This document shows positions 25,045-33,863 of a stretch of DNA of 35,481 bases, piece after piece. Under the pieces are notes generated by a model. That model did not search any database, was not told the DNA's origin, and saw only the letters and a list, made by a program, of their open reading frames with translations. Position 1 is the stretch's first letter. The number at the start of each line of letters is the position of its first letter. The position numbers and the translations under genes are program-made. Source of the DNA: Planctomycetaceae bacterium (GTDB taxonomy: Bacteria; Planctomycetota; Planctomycetia; Planctomycetales; Planctomycetaceae); assembly GCA_020850695.1 (NCBI GenBank), contig JADZEF010000323.1:1-35481 (forward strand). The letters are read 5' to 3'.

Positions 25045-25442
25045 TCGGCGTCCGGCGGATGCTTGTCGACACCGATCGAAGTGAGAACGACGATCAGGGG
25101 GAGGATCTGCCACGTCATGAGCAGGACCGCCCAGGCAACCACGAAATCCAGGTCGCCGTTCCACATACGCGAAAAGTGCGAAGATTCTTCCGCAAGGGTG
25201 GCAACGATCAGTCCGGTGTCCGCTATCGCCGCCCACACGACTACAAAAGCGGCCAGCGGCTTCCCTGTGGCGTTCCTCCTCATCGACCATGCAAGCAACC
25301 CGAGAGGCGCACCGATCATCGACATGCCGGATGGGATCAAAGCGCCCATCCAGCCGTGACCGGCGCCGGTAAAAAGCACTCCTAGGAACGCAGTCAGGGC
25401 GCCGATGACGAGTCCGCCGAGAACTGCCGGAAGATGGATCAT
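24915..25442 (-). CDS. Small multi-spanning membrane protein of unknown function
   Basis: The 175-residue frame encodes about four hydrophobic segments in its first 125 residues (ALTAFLGVLFTGAG, APLGLLAWSM, AAFVVVWAAIADTGLIVATL, AVLLMTWQILPLIVVL). A polar Ser/Pro/Thr-rich tail of about 50 residues follows. I recognise no family. The membrane pattern supports a real gene, while the tail lies antisense to the end of the upstream PLP-enzyme gene (24915-25044) and could be chance read-through to the first stop. The start is the ATG at 25442. The gene is transcribed in the same direction as the hydrolase behind it, with a 37-base gap. Confidence 0.55.
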   Translation of the reverse strand: MIHLPAVLGGLVIGALTAFLGVLFTGAGHGWMGALIPSGMSMIGAPLGLLAWSMRRNATGKPLAAFVVVWAAIADTGLIVATLAEESSHFSRMWNGDLDFVVAWAVLLMTWQILPLIVVLTSIGVDKHPPDADQIPAAVRALSNLPINSSGSSIPTETRTSHLDTPHDSAKSSSP

Positions 25443-25479
25443 TCGACCGTTCCCAATCGAGCCGCCATAACGCGTCGCG

Positions 25480-26517
25480 TCAGGGCGTCGGCGCTTTGGC
25501 GAGCGGCTTTTCCAGGGCGCGGACTTCCTTGACGATCTGATCCATCACCACGGGCAGGTAGAGCGCGGCCGAGATGTGGCCGCCGAGCATTTCCGCGTGG
25601 TGGTCTTCGTCGAGCTTGGCGGCTTTGGCCAGCTTTCTCGCGTTGCGGATCGGGACGACTTCGTCGTGGATTGCGGCGAAGAGCCAGGTGGTTTTCGGGT
25701 CGAGGCGATGCGCAATCCGCGTCGGTTCGACGAGGCTCAGCACTTCCTTGAGCTTCTCGCCCTGGTACCCAGCCTGGGCCATCTTGTCGCGGAACTGCTG
25801 AGTCTCGCGGCGACCGTTCTGGACCATGTCGTAGAGGTCGCCGCCGGCCAGCATGATGAAGACACTGTCGAATCCATGATCGAGGCTGCCGGTCAGCGCG
25901 GCCACGAATCCGCCGAGGCTCGTCCCCTGCAGGCCAATGTGCCGGGTGTCGATGTCCGGAAGTACCGCGACCGCATCGCGGGCCCGCCGCACATCGGCGA
26001 TTCCCTGCTTGATGGCATTCATGAGGACGGTTTCGTCCGGACGCTTCCCCCCGGCCCGCCGCAATCCATAGTGCGGCAGGTGAATGAGTAAGGCATGCAG
26101 TCCGCGGTCGCGAATGCCGCGGGCAATGGCCCGGCCGGCCGGCATCGAGGAACCCGACTCATGCACGACGACGAGCGCCGGCGCCTTCTGCACAACGCCG
26201 TCCTTGTCTTTCGGGCGATACCATTCCATCGCCACCAGATCGTTCACCGCATCGCCCGTCGGGTGGGGCGTCGGAAACCGGACGAGGAAGTCGCATTGAT
26301 CCTTAGGCCCTTTAGGATCGAGCCGGACACTGAATGGTCCCGGCTTCCAGGCGAAGGTCGCGAGGCACTTGCAGGCGTCTTCGGAATCGTTGGTCAGCGA
26401 GTCGAGGGAGTCCTTCGCCGCCAGGGGCGGCTGTTCTTCGCCGCGCGCGGGGAGCGCTGACAGGAGAAGAAAGACGGCAACGAAAGCCTCAAGCGACTGA
26501 CGCATCCCGCGAATCAT
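25480..26517 (-). CDS. Exported alpha/beta hydrolase (dienelactone hydrolase-like)
   Basis: The product has 345 residues. An N-terminal signal peptide (hydrophobic AFVAVFLLLSALPARG) suggests export. The mature part has the nucleophile elbow GTSLGG with Ser200, an acidic residue in AAIHDEVVP and a histidine in MLGGH. These together form a plausible Ser-Asp-His triad. ALVVVHESGS fits the oxyanion strand. The substrate is unknown; planctomycetes carry many such exported esterase/hydrolase paralogues. Start at ATG 26517, with a second in-frame ATG at 26505 that would still leave the signal peptide. It lies 95 bases downstream of the LRR gene on the same strand, so the two may be co-transcribed. 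Confidence 0.75.
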   Translation of the reverse strand: MIRGMRQSLEAFVAVFLLLSALPARGEEQPPLAAKDSLDSLTNDSEDACKCLATFAWKPGPFSVRLDPKGPKDQCDFLVRFPTPHPTGDAVNDLVAMEWYRPKDKDGVVQKAPALVVVHESGSSMPAGRAIARGIRDRGLHALLIHLPHYGLRRAGGKRPDETVLMNAIKQGIADVRRARDAVAVLPDIDTRHIGLQGTSLGGFVAALTGSLDHGFDSVFIMLAGGDLYDMVQNGRRETQQFRDKMAQAGYQGEKLKEVLSLVEPTRIAHRLDPKTTWLFAAIHDEVVPIRNARKLAKAAKLDEDHHAEMLGGHISAALYLPVVMDQIVKEVRALEKPLAKAPTP

Positions 26518-26612
26518 TGTCGGCTCCCAGCCAGTTCGTCACGAGTTTCCGGTCTCGCCCATGGCGCGTGGCGAGACCAGACTTCCGCAAGCGACATCTC
26601 ACCCTGGCAAAG

Positions 26613-27443
26613 TCAGTTCGTCACGCGAACGCCAATCTTCTTCAGTTCTTCGACCTGCTGCTTCCCCGCATCACTCAGCGGATTCTCCGTCAGGTACAGC
26701 CGCCAGTACGGAGCGAAGCGTTTCTCACCCTCTGCGTCCTTCTTCGCCATGGCGACGATCGGGGCGAGATCGGTCACCTTGTTTCCTTCGAGGAAGGTGT
26801 ATCGCAGCTCGGTCATGCCGCTCAGGGCGTTGACGTCCGCCACCTGGTTCTTGCGGAGACCGAGGAGCGAGAGCCACTTGAGCCCTTTCAGCGGCTCAAT
26901 GTCGGTGATCTGGTTTTCGTCCAGGTACAGCGACGAGAGCTTTTCAAGCCCCGCCAACGGTGCGACGGACTTGATCTTGTTCTTCGAAAGATAGAGGGCT
27001 GAGAGCTTCTTCAGATCCTTCAGCGGCTCGACACTTTCAATCTGATTGCCATCGAGCTGCAGATACTGCAACTTCACCAGCGGTGCGAGGGGGGCGACGT
27101 CGGTCAGCTGGTTGGCCGAGAGGTCGAGGGACTGGCAGTTCACGAGAGTCGAGAGGGGCTTGGCGTCCTTGATCTGGTTGCCTGCCAGATCGAGCTCCGC
27201 CATGTTGGTGCATTTGTCGAGCCCGGTGAGGTCGGCGATCCCCTTCTTCTTTGCCTTCAGAATGTAGACATTCTTCAAGTCCGCTTCCGCGAGGGGGTCG
27301 TTGGCCCCCTTCTTCAGCACGTCGCGAACGGCGGCTTCGAGATTCTTGTCGGGGAAGAGAGCCTGCGCCTCGGCGTTCGCCGCCCCCAACAGCACGAACA
27401 CCCCCGCAATTCCGCAGCCGATCATCGTTCGGACAGAGCTCAT
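26613..27443 (-). CDS. Exported leucine-rich-repeat protein
   Basis: The product has 276 residues. A signal peptide (MIGCGIAGVFVLLGAANAEA) is followed by a short cap (ALFPDKNLEAAVRDVL), a form often seen before internalin-like LRRs. Seven 22-residue repeats follow, of the form LxxLxLxxNQIxDVxPLxxL. The C-terminal segment RLYLTENPLSDAGKQQ resembles the usual end cap. The role is probably protein-protein interaction in the periplasm or at the cell surface; no partner can be named. The open frame extends upstream to 27959, but the ATG at 27443 has a GAGGAG site 9 bases before it and starts the signal peptide, so I take it as the start. Confidence 0.85.
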   Translation of the reverse strand: MSSVRTMIGCGIAGVFVLLGAANAEAQALFPDKNLEAAVRDVLKKGANDPLAEADLKNVYILKAKKKGIADLTGLDKCTNMAELDLAGNQIKDAKPLSTLVNCQSLDLSANQLTDVAPLAPLVKLQYLQLDGNQIESVEPLKDLKKLSALYLSKNKIKSVAPLAGLEKLSSLYLDENQITDIEPLKGLKWLSLLGLRKNQVADVNALSGMTELRYTFLEGNKVTDLAPIVAMAKKDAEGEKRFAPYWRLYLTENPLSDAGKQQVEELKKIGVRVTN

Positions 27444-27728
27444 GACTGGCGACTCCTCAAGCGGGTTCAGTTTTCCCGCAGCACTCGACTCAGGATGATG
27501 TCTCGGTGAGATGCCTTCCGCGAGAATAGTTCCCGGTCGGGCGAAGCTCGATCTTACCGGGGACGCCGGACCACTCCAAGGACACCGCAACGTCGCCAAC
27601 AATCCGATGCGGAGACCGGCCGTCGCCGCAGGTCGCCGCCTCTTGAGTTGCAACCGCGCGGCGCGCAGAATGGGCGAAAGAACAATCGACAGGCTGGCGT
27701 GGCGTAAGCTGTGCGAAGGAGAACGGCG

Positions 27729-28094
27729 ATGCCAGTGGTTAACGCGGCACTTCCCCCCGGAACCATCGAATTGCGGATCATCGTCGAGCGGCTGGCCAAA
27801 ACGGGCCGCTGGAGCGCCTGGTTCCAGGATGAGCCGGCCGCCGCTCTCGAGGGGGACGAAGCGATGGTGGTCTTTGATACGCTTGTCGCCGCCCGCCGCG
27901 ATCGCCTCCCTGATCCGTATCAGCTTCGCGTCGACGACCGTCGCAGCCGCGGCGGTCACATCGAAGTGCTGATGACCGGGAAACGCCGCGAGCGACTCCC
28001 ATGTCCCACCTGCAAGGGGAGCGGGAAGTACGTGGGCCTCTCCATTGTGGAGCCGTGCAGCACATGCGAGGGGACCGGAATTGTCACGTCATAG
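27729..28094 (+). CDS. Small protein with a DnaJ-type CxxCxGxG zinc motif
   Basis: The product has 121 residues. The first 85 show no family I recognise. The C-terminus has two CxxCxGxG motifs with Cys92, Cys95, Cys110 and Cys113 (CPTCKGSG and CSTCEGTG), the arrangement of one DnaJ zinc centre. There is no J-domain. The ATG at 27729 has an AAGGAG site 7 bases upstream, one of the clearest in the window. It could be a zinc-binding chaperone-like or regulatory protein; the function is unknown. It is divergent from the LRR gene across a 285-base gap in which I could not assign promoters. Confidence 0.75.
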   Translation: MPVVNAALPPGTIELRIIVERLAKTGRWSAWFQDEPAAALEGDEAMVVFDTLVAARRDRLPDPYQLRVDDRRSRGGHIEVLMTGKRRERLPCPTCKGSGKYVGLSIVEPCSTCEGTGIVTS

Positions 28095-28166
28095 TGCGAT
28101 GGCCCTTTCTGCGCCGGATTGCCCTGCCCGGCATGAAGGCTGTCTCCCGATACGAAGGCGCTGCAG

Positions 28167-28868
28167 TTGCTGACAATCATTGCGGCGGTTCTTGGCTTTG
28201 GGATCGGCACGACGTTGACATCCGAGCCGGGGACGAAAGGGCGCTTCGCCGGACTCGGACTGGTCGCTTTCGGCCTCCTCCTCTCGGCTTTGACTGCGGC
28301 CGTTCGGGGACCTTTTCCTGGTGGAGGGTTGCCGAACGAATGGACTCCGGAACTGGGGGGCTGGCTGATCTGGAGCCTTGTCGGTCTCGCGGGGGCTGCG
28401 GCCGCCGTGTTCTCCTCCGATATCCGCCTCGGCGTTCAGGGGGGCAGCCTCGCCGCGATTGCCACGACGTTGCTGCTCGTCTGGGCGGATTCGTCCGCCG
28501 CAGCGCTCGCAATCGTTGCGTCCACCGCCGCCCTGCTGACGTTCTCTCTGACATCGCCCTGCACCCGCCGCGAGCGGATTTTCGACCATCCCTGGCTGGC
28601 AGCGATCGGGTTGGGACTCTTGTCATTCATTTTGTTGACAACGATCCCGTCATCCCTTCCCAGCTTGACTGCAGGCCGATCGAAGAGGAGCGAGACCCGG
28701 GTTGAGCCCTTCACCACCGCGAGACTCGCGGACGGCCTGCTGCCGGCGATCGTCGTCGTCGCGTTCATGACCTTTCGTCACCCGGTTCTTTCGTCGTCCG
28801 CAAGTCATCCTACCGATGCGACCGAAATGGACGACGTTTCCGACCGCCGCGAGGCAAAACAAGACTAA
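28167..28868 (+). CDS. Uncharacterised membrane protein
   Basis: The 233-residue frame has about five or six hydrophobic segments, for example LTIIAAVLGFGIGTTL, LVAFGLLLSALTAAV, LIWSLVGLAGAAAAVF and PWLAAIGLGLLSFILLTTI. A polar, charged C-terminus follows. I recognise no family. The frame begins with a TTG at 28167 preceded by GAAGG; there is no early ATG in this frame, which lowers confidence in the exact start. It follows the zinc-motif gene by 72 bases on the same strand and may be co-transcribed with it. Confidence 0.5.
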   Translation: MLTIIAAVLGFGIGTTLTSEPGTKGRFAGLGLVAFGLLLSALTAAVRGPFPGGGLPNEWTPELGGWLIWSLVGLAGAAAAVFSSDIRLGVQGGSLAAIATTLLLVWADSSAAALAIVASTAALLTFSLTSPCTRRERIFDHPWLAAIGLGLLSFILLTTIPSSLPSLTAGRSKRSETRVEPFTTARLADGLLPAIVVVAFMTFRHPVLSSSASHPTDATEMDDVSDRREAKQD

Positions 28869-28955
28869 TAAGCGTTGATTGATTCATGGCGTTTGACGAT
28901 GATTCACCTTGAGATTGCGCCACAGAACGACGTCCGAGTCCGTCCAGGCCTTCCC

Positions 28956-30323
28956 ATGAATGTCCACGCCTCGTCTCCCATTCGGTGCCCGGGCACTTTC
29001 CCCCGTCGCGGGTTTCTGCAGATGGGGGCGTCGGCCCTCGGCGGACTCTCTCTGACCGAACTTTTGCGGCGAGAGGCGACGGCTTCAGAGGGCGGCCGTC
29101 AGAGCGACAAGTCGTTGATCGTGCTGTGGCTCTGGGGCGGCGCCAGCCACATGGAGACGTTCGACCTGAAGCCGGAAGCACCGGTCGAATTCCGCGGCGA
29201 CTTCAAGCCCATTGACACACCGGTCGCCGGGCTGCAGATCTCCGAGCACTTGCCTCAGCTGGCCCGGCTCGGCGACCGCTTCGCTCTGCTCCGATCCATG
29301 AGCCACGAGAGCAACGGGCACGTCAACAGCACGCATACGATGCTGACCGGCTATCCGGGCGAGGCGATTGAGTCGCCGCCGTTCCGTCCCAGGCACCCGG
29401 ACTTCTGGTCCGTGACGAATCGCATGGCCGGGTCGCGTCGCGACGGCATTCCCCCACACGTCGCCATGCCGCGGATGCGGTACAACGGGGCGGCCTGGCT
29501 CGGCGGATCGCTCGATCCGTTCGTGGTTTCGGCCGATCCCAACGACGGCGGGTTCCAGGTGCCGAACGTGGGGCTCGGGGAACTGCCGACGGCCCGCTTC
29601 GACGATCGACTCGGCCTGCTCAAGCAGATCGACATGTTTCGTCGGGCCGCGGACACGACGGGCGTGATGGACTCGCTCGATACGTTTCAACGCAAGGCGG
29701 CGGGGATGCTTTCGAGCGGCGCCGTCGAGCGCGCCTTCCGCATCCAGGACGAAGATCCGCGCATTCGAGACCGTTACGGCCGGCACGAAGTCGGCCAGCG
29801 GTGCCTGCTGGCGCGGCGGCTGGTGGAAGCGGGCGTCCGGATGGTGACGATCGATTTCCCGTGCGTACCCGGCCAGAAGGCCTTCAGCTGGGACGATCAC
29901 GCGAGCGTCTGGAATATCTTCGACGAGATGAAGGTGCGGCTCCCTGTGCTCGATCAGGTCTGCTCGGCGCTGATTGAGGATCTCGCATCGCGCGGGCTCG
30001 ACCGTGACACGCTGTTCGTCGTGACCGGAGAGATGTCGCATACGCCGCGGCTCAGCAACTTTAACGGCCAGCCGGGGCGGGAGCACTGGGCGCGGACGAT
30101 GTCGGTCTTCCTGTCGGGAGGCGGGTTGCGGATGGGTCAGGCGATCGGCAGCAGCGGTCCGAAAGGGGACGAACCGATCGAGCGGTTGCTGACTCCCAAC
30201 GACCTGCTGGCGACGATGTACCAGCACTTCGGCATCCCGCTCGAGACGCAGTTCCTGAACCATGCGGGACGTCCGACGTCGGTGCTGCCAAGCGGGCGGC
30301 CGATCGAGGAATTGGTCGGCTGA
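28956..30323 (+). CDS. DUF1501 family Tat-exported protein
   Basis: The product has about 455 residues. A twin-arginine signal is visible near the N-terminus (PRRGFLQMGASALGG). It is followed by SLIVLWLWGGASHMETFDLKPEAP, the hallmark of DUF1501, a family greatly expanded in planctomycetes and related to the alkaline phosphatase/sulfatase fold. A later FVVTGEMSHTPRLS segment and GREHWA fit the metal-site region. Substrates are unknown; many planctomycete members sit next to DUF1549/DUF1553 genes, but none is adjacent here. I prefer the ATG at 28956; an in-frame ATG at 28899 and a TTG at 28875 are alternatives. The gene converges on bpt with a 6-base gap. Confidence 0.88.
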   Translation: MNVHASSPIRCPGTFPRRGFLQMGASALGGLSLTELLRREATASEGGRQSDKSLIVLWLWGGASHMETFDLKPEAPVEFRGDFKPIDTPVAGLQISEHLPQLARLGDRFALLRSMSHESNGHVNSTHTMLTGYPGEAIESPPFRPRHPDFWSVTNRMAGSRRDGIPPHVAMPRMRYNGAAWLGGSLDPFVVSADPNDGGFQVPNVGLGELPTARFDDRLGLLKQIDMFRRAADTTGVMDSLDTFQRKAAGMLSSGAVERAFRIQDEDPRIRDRYGRHEVGQRCLLARRLVEAGVRMVTIDFPCVPGQKAFSWDDHASVWNIFDEMKVRLPVLDQVCSALIEDLASRGLDRDTLFVVTGEMSHTPRLSNFNGQPGREHWARTMSVFLSGGGLRMGQAIGSSGPKGDEPIERLLTPNDLLATMYQHFGIPLETQFLNHAGRPTSVLPSGRPIEELVG

Positions 30324-30329
30324 GCGGAA

Positions 30330-31109
30330 TCACGAGGGATCGCCGGCGTCGTCGGTCCCGTCGCTCGCTTCGACTTCGCGCCATTGCGGGAGTTCGTGGT
30401 CGGCCACATTCCGGTCGAGGAGTTCGTGCGGGCGAAACTGGCACTTGTAGGCCATCGATTGACAGTCGGCGATCCAGTAGCCGAGGTAGACGTAGCGGCC
30501 GCCAAACGAGCGAGCCGCTTCGAATTCCTTCTGCACGGAGAATGTCCCGGGCCCCTGCGGTCGCCATTCGGGATCGTGGTAGAAGTAGATGCTCGACAGC
30601 CCCTCGGGAACAATGTCGATCAGCCCGACGCCGATCAGCCGAGTCCCCCGCAGATAACGCAATTCGAAGGCGAACGGCCAGTCGCCGGCGAGGAAACCGG
30701 AGGAATATTCATTACGGTCGGTCGAGCGGTGGGGCCAGCCTCGGCGCTCGCTCATGTCGGCGTGGTAGTCGTTGTAGAGTCGAATGTGGTCCCTCGTGAC
30801 GGAGGCCGGGTGGAGTTCGACTTCGACGTCGGCATTCCGCTTCATCGCCCGACGCTGACTCTTGCCGGGACGGAACCGCGTCACATCCACCCGAAGGCTG
30901 CGGCATTGCGTACAGTGCGGGCAGGCGGGGCGGAAGAAGTTGACTCCGTGTCGTCTCCAGCCGCGCCGCAACAACTCCTGCCATTGCTCGCCCGAAAGGG
31001 ACGTCGGAAGACGGTATTCGAATCGCGTCGTTTCGCTCGGCAGATACGAGCAGGCGTGAGGCGGGGCGAAGCCGCGATAGAGGTCGACGACAGGCAGGCT
31101 GATCGTCAT
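30330..31109 (-). CDS. bpt: Aspartate/glutamate leucyl- or arginyltransferase (N-end rule)
   Basis: The 259-residue product matches the Bpt/ATE1 family in length and pattern. It has YLPSETTRFEYR near the N-terminus, CPHCTQCRSLRVDV with the conserved cysteines, and FRPGKSQRR. Later come SSIYFYHDPEW, YLGYWIADCQSMAYK and FRPHELL. Family members transfer leucine or arginine from aminoacyl-tRNA to N-terminal Asp/Glu, marking proteins for ClpAP degradation in the N-degron pathway. Which amino acid is used cannot be told from sequence alone. The ATG at 31109 is clear. No clpS or aat is in the window. Confidence 0.9.
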   Translation of the reverse strand: MTISLPVVDLYRGFAPPHACSYLPSETTRFEYRLPTSLSGEQWQELLRRGWRRHGVNFFRPACPHCTQCRSLRVDVTRFRPGKSQRRAMKRNADVEVELHPASVTRDHIRLYNDYHADMSERRGWPHRSTDRNEYSSGFLAGDWPFAFELRYLRGTRLIGVGLIDIVPEGLSSIYFYHDPEWRPQGPGTFSVQKEFEAARSFGGRYVYLGYWIADCQSMAYKCQFRPHELLDRNVADHELPQWREVEASDGTDDAGDPS

Positions 31110-31160
31110 GCCGGACGGTGACTCGGACAGGAGTAGGGAGAAGCCACGGCGTCCATCGTA

Positions 31161-32525
31161 TCAGATTGGGTTTCCGTCTGTAGGGCTTGGGTCTTGCCGG
31201 GATCCCTGCAATGCCGCCGCGGCGCCTGACACCGCGTGTGCGGCGTCATGGCGGGCGGCGATCCGGAGCATCCCGGGGACCAGGACCCAGCACGTGGCCG
31301 TGAATCCCGCGCCGATTGCCACCAGGAGGTCGAAGGCGACGTGCGGTCCGTGGCGCCTGGTCAGGGCGTCGTACCACCATCCTCCGAAGTAGGACGAGGC
31401 GCTGATGCCGGAATTCGAGAGCGCCATCAGCAGGGCGAACATCGTTCCAGCGATCTGCGGGGGGCAGACGCGGGCGGCCAGATCGAGCTGGATCATCGTG
31501 GCCGTCTGGTAGGCAAAACCTGTCAGAAGAAAGATCGGCACGGCCGATGTCGTCCCGCGGAGACCCCAGTAGCCGACGGTGGCCAGGATTCCGAAGGCGA
31601 CCGACGCGTGGACGAGCCACGGGAAGCGGATGCGAGTGCAGTAGGTCGCATACAGGAAACTGGCTCCCATCTGGGCCCACGCCTGGAGCGAGCTGAGATG
31701 GCCGATCGTCTCGGGGGAGAACTTCAGTTCGTTCGTCTCGTAGGCATTGAGGACTTCTCCTGTGAACGGATTGAAGTTCAGCAGGAATAAAAACCCTCCC
31801 CCGAGAAGGATGACCGGGCTCTGAAAGGCCCGGCCGAAAGCGCGAATCGCGCTGCCCAGGTCCTGGGGCGGGATGGCGTAACGAGGTTCGCGGACGCCCC
31901 AGAGCGTCAACGCGAGCGTCCCGCAACCGATCGCCGTGCAGAGCAGCAGCGCGAGCTCCTGGCCATTGGGGGTGGTGAGATAGCCTCCTGCCAGTTTGGC
32001 GAGCGCCACGGCCGCATACATGCACCCCCACTGAATCGATTGCAGTCTCCCTGTGATTCCGAGCGGCTGGCCCGTCTCGACCATGGCGGCGTCGACGATG
32101 ACGTCGGTGAAGGCGAGCGCGAGATTCGCCGTGGCGAAGCAGCAGAGGAGGACAAGTGTGGAAGTGCGGGCCGCGGGGAAGAAGGCGGTCACGCCATAGC
32201 CGAGAACTGCCGCCCCGCCGGTCAACAGCAGCCAGCTTCGTCGCCGGTAACCGGCGATGGGGAGGAAATCCGAGAGGAGGCCGTAGATCGGCTTGAACGA
32301 CCAGGGGAACCCTACCCACGACATGAAGACGCCGCGTCCCTCGGTCGTCAGCCCGAGGACCGTCAGCATCGCCATCAAAGGCTGGTAGATCATCCCTTCC
32401 TGGGGCTCGAGAATCCCCTGGATGAAATAGAGGCCGCCGAAAACGATCCCGAGGCGGATGACCGTTCGCTGCCGCGTTGCGTCGCTTGTTGTCCCGTCGT
32501 CCGTTGGAGGTGTCGCGTCACTCAC
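31161..32525 (-). CDS. BT1-family (folate-biopterin type) MFS transporter
   Basis: The product has about 454 residues with roughly 12 hydrophobic segments. The segment SWVGFPWSFKPIYGLLSDF, followed by YRRRSW, and the later TDVIVDAAMVETGQ are characteristic of the BT1/FBT group of the major facilitator superfamily. Its eukaryotic and cyanobacterial members carry folates or biopterin. The substrate here is not known. The open frame starts at a TTG (32627) inside nusB. I prefer the GTG at 32525, which avoids a 59-base overlap and trims a polar, proline-rich leader with no clear role. The site lacks a good ribosome-binding site, so the start is uncertain. It lies 43 bases downstream of nusB and is probably in its operon. 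Confidence 0.8.
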   Translation of the reverse strand: MSDATPPTDDGTTSDATRQRTVIRLGIVFGGLYFIQGILEPQEGMIYQPLMAMLTVLGLTTEGRGVFMSWVGFPWSFKPIYGLLSDFLPIAGYRRRSWLLLTGGAAVLGYGVTAFFPAARTSTLVLLCCFATANLALAFTDVIVDAAMVETGQPLGITGRLQSIQWGCMYAAVALAKLAGGYLTTPNGQELALLLCTAIGCGTLALTLWGVREPRYAIPPQDLGSAIRAFGRAFQSPVILLGGGFLFLLNFNPFTGEVLNAYETNELKFSPETIGHLSSLQAWAQMGASFLYATYCTRIRFPWLVHASVAFGILATVGYWGLRGTTSAVPIFLLTGFAYQTATMIQLDLAARVCPPQIAGTMFALLMALSNSGISASSYFGGWWYDALTRRHGPHVAFDLLVAIGAGFTATCWVLVPGMLRIAARHDAAHAVSGAAAALQGSRQDPSPTDGNPI

Positions 32526-32568
32526 GGCGGGGCTCGGCGGCGACCGGACGGAACAGGCGGGCTTCAGA

Positions 32569-33003
32569 TCACGTCGACTCTTCGGCGGGACGTGCGGGAC
32601 GGCGATCCGCGGGGACAAGGCGGTCAAGGATGCCGTTGACGAACTGAGGCGAGTTCGCCGCGCCGAACCGCCGCGCCAGTTCGATCGCTTCGTCGATGAC
32701 GACGCGGTGCGGGGTGTCGGTGCAGAGAAGCTCGAAGGCGCCGATGCGGAGCGCGTTGCGATCGGTCACCGCCATGCGGGCCAATGACCAGTTCGCGGCG
32801 ACTTCCTGGATCCGCGCGTCCAGCATCGCCCGTGACTCGCGGACGCCGGCGACCAGTTGCCAGCAGAACCGCTCGACGGCTTCGTCGTCGTGAAGTTGCT
32901 CGCGGATCTGCGCGCGGAGAGTATCGGCGTCGACGTCCGGATTGACGTCAAGCTGGTAAAGCATCTGCAACGCGACTTCGCGTGCCTGAGTTCGACGGGC
33001 CAT
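32569..33003 (-). CDS. nusB: Transcription antitermination factor NusB
   Basis: The product has 144 residues, normal for NusB. It starts MARRTQAREVALQMLYQLD, the typical RNA-contact helix, and ends with the conserved VIDEAIELARRFG and FVNGILDRL. NusB with NusE (S10) binds boxA RNA in rRNA antitermination. An in-frame start exists at 33018, but the ATG at 33003 gives the canonical N-terminus. The gene follows ribH on the same strand, the common ribH-nusB order, with a fold-back repeat between them. Confidence 0.93.
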   Translation of the reverse strand: MARRTQAREVALQMLYQLDVNPDVDADTLRAQIREQLHDDEAVERFCWQLVAGVRESRAMLDARIQEVAANWSLARMAVTDRNALRIGAFELLCTDTPHRVVIDEAIELARRFGAANSPQFVNGILDRLVPADRRPARPAEEST

Positions 33004-33053
33004 GAACCTGCAAATCAAGAAGAACTGAGAACCGTCAAAAGAGAAAAGCCGAA

Positions 33054-33185
33054 ATCATTTTAACGCAAAGACGCAAAGGACGCGAAGAATCGCAAAGAGG
33101 TCAAGACTTTCCAGCAGTCAATGCGTAACAAGAAGCCCAAACTTTGCGTTTCTTTGCGCTCGTAGCGTCTTTGCGTTGAAATGGT
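33054..33185. repeat. Fold-back repeat of GCAAAG words between ribH and nusB
   Basis: The left arm at about 33054-33100 (TTTTAACGCAAAGACGCAAAG...) is complementary to the right arm at about 33139-33185 (...GCGTCTTTGCGTTGAAAT), best at the outer 20 bases. The same words occur at 1913-2385. It fills the 199-base gap inside an otherwise standard ribH-nusB pair. Confidence 0.65.
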
Positions 33186-33202
33186 TTCTCTTGTCGCGTG
33201 AG

Positions 33203-33685
33203 CTACTTTCCCGCATCTTCCGAAAGTGTATGCAGGACGTTCGCCGTTTCAATCGCCGCGAGCGCTGCTTCGCAGCCTTTGTTGCCGGCTTTCCCTCCCG
33301 CACGGTCGAGGGCCTGTTCCATCGTCTGGCAGGTGAGAACGCCGAAAGTGACCGGAACGCCCGACTCCAGCGACGACTTCATCAGCCCGGCGGCGACCTG
33401 GTGATTAATGTACTCGTGATGGGTCGTCTGCCCCTGAATCACGGCGCCGAGACAGATGACCGCCACGTACTGCCGGCTGCGGGCGAGTCGGTCGGCGATG
33501 ACGGGAAGCTCGAACGAGCCGGGAGCCCAGACGACGGTAACGCGGGACTCCTCGGCGCCGTGCCGGCGAAGCGTATCGAGCGCTCCGTCGAGGAGACGCC
33601 GGGTCACCAGGTCGTTGAACCGGGCGACGACGATGGCATAAGCGCCGCTTCCCGCGAGGAGTTTTCCTTCAATCGTTCTGGGCAT
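33203..33685 (-). CDS. ribH: 6,7-dimethyl-8-ribityllumazine synthase
   Basis: The product has 160 residues. It has IVVARFN near the start, VVWAPGSFELP, CLGAVIQGQTTHHEYI with the catalytic His89, FGVLTCQTMEQALDRAGG and KAGNKGCEAA. All are diagnostic for lumazine synthase. The enzyme condenses 5-amino-6-ribitylaminouracil with dihydroxybutanone phosphate in riboflavin synthesis and usually assembles into pentamers or 60-mers. The start is the ATG at 33685. It precedes nusB in the same direction. Confidence 0.95.
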   Translation of the reverse strand: MPRTIEGKLLAGSGAYAIVVARFNDLVTRRLLDGALDTLRRHGAEESRVTVVWAPGSFELPVIADRLARSRQYVAVICLGAVIQGQTTHHEYINHQVAAGLMKSSLESGVPVTFGVLTCQTMEQALDRAGGKAGNKGCEAALAAIETANVLHTLSEDAGK

Positions 33686-33863
33686 GGAGGCAGATCAAAG
33701 AGGGCAGGGACCGGACGATGCCGGGCAGCAGCATCAACTTCCATCCATCGTCGCAACTGGAGGAAGCGTCGGCAACGAAGCGTTTGGTACGACGCGACGT
33801 TTTTGTGCGAAACCGTTCGTGGTGCGTCGGGTAGGAACGGCTGCGGAACACGCGACGGCGAGA

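Noticed and set aside
27444..27959. N-terminal extension of the LRR protein
   Set aside because: The extension has no domain and would bury the signal peptide; the ATG at 27443 has a good ribosome-binding site.
32526..32627. TTG start of the BT1 transporter inside nusB
   Set aside because: It adds only a polar leader and a 59-base overlap; the GTG at 32525 is more economical, though not proven.
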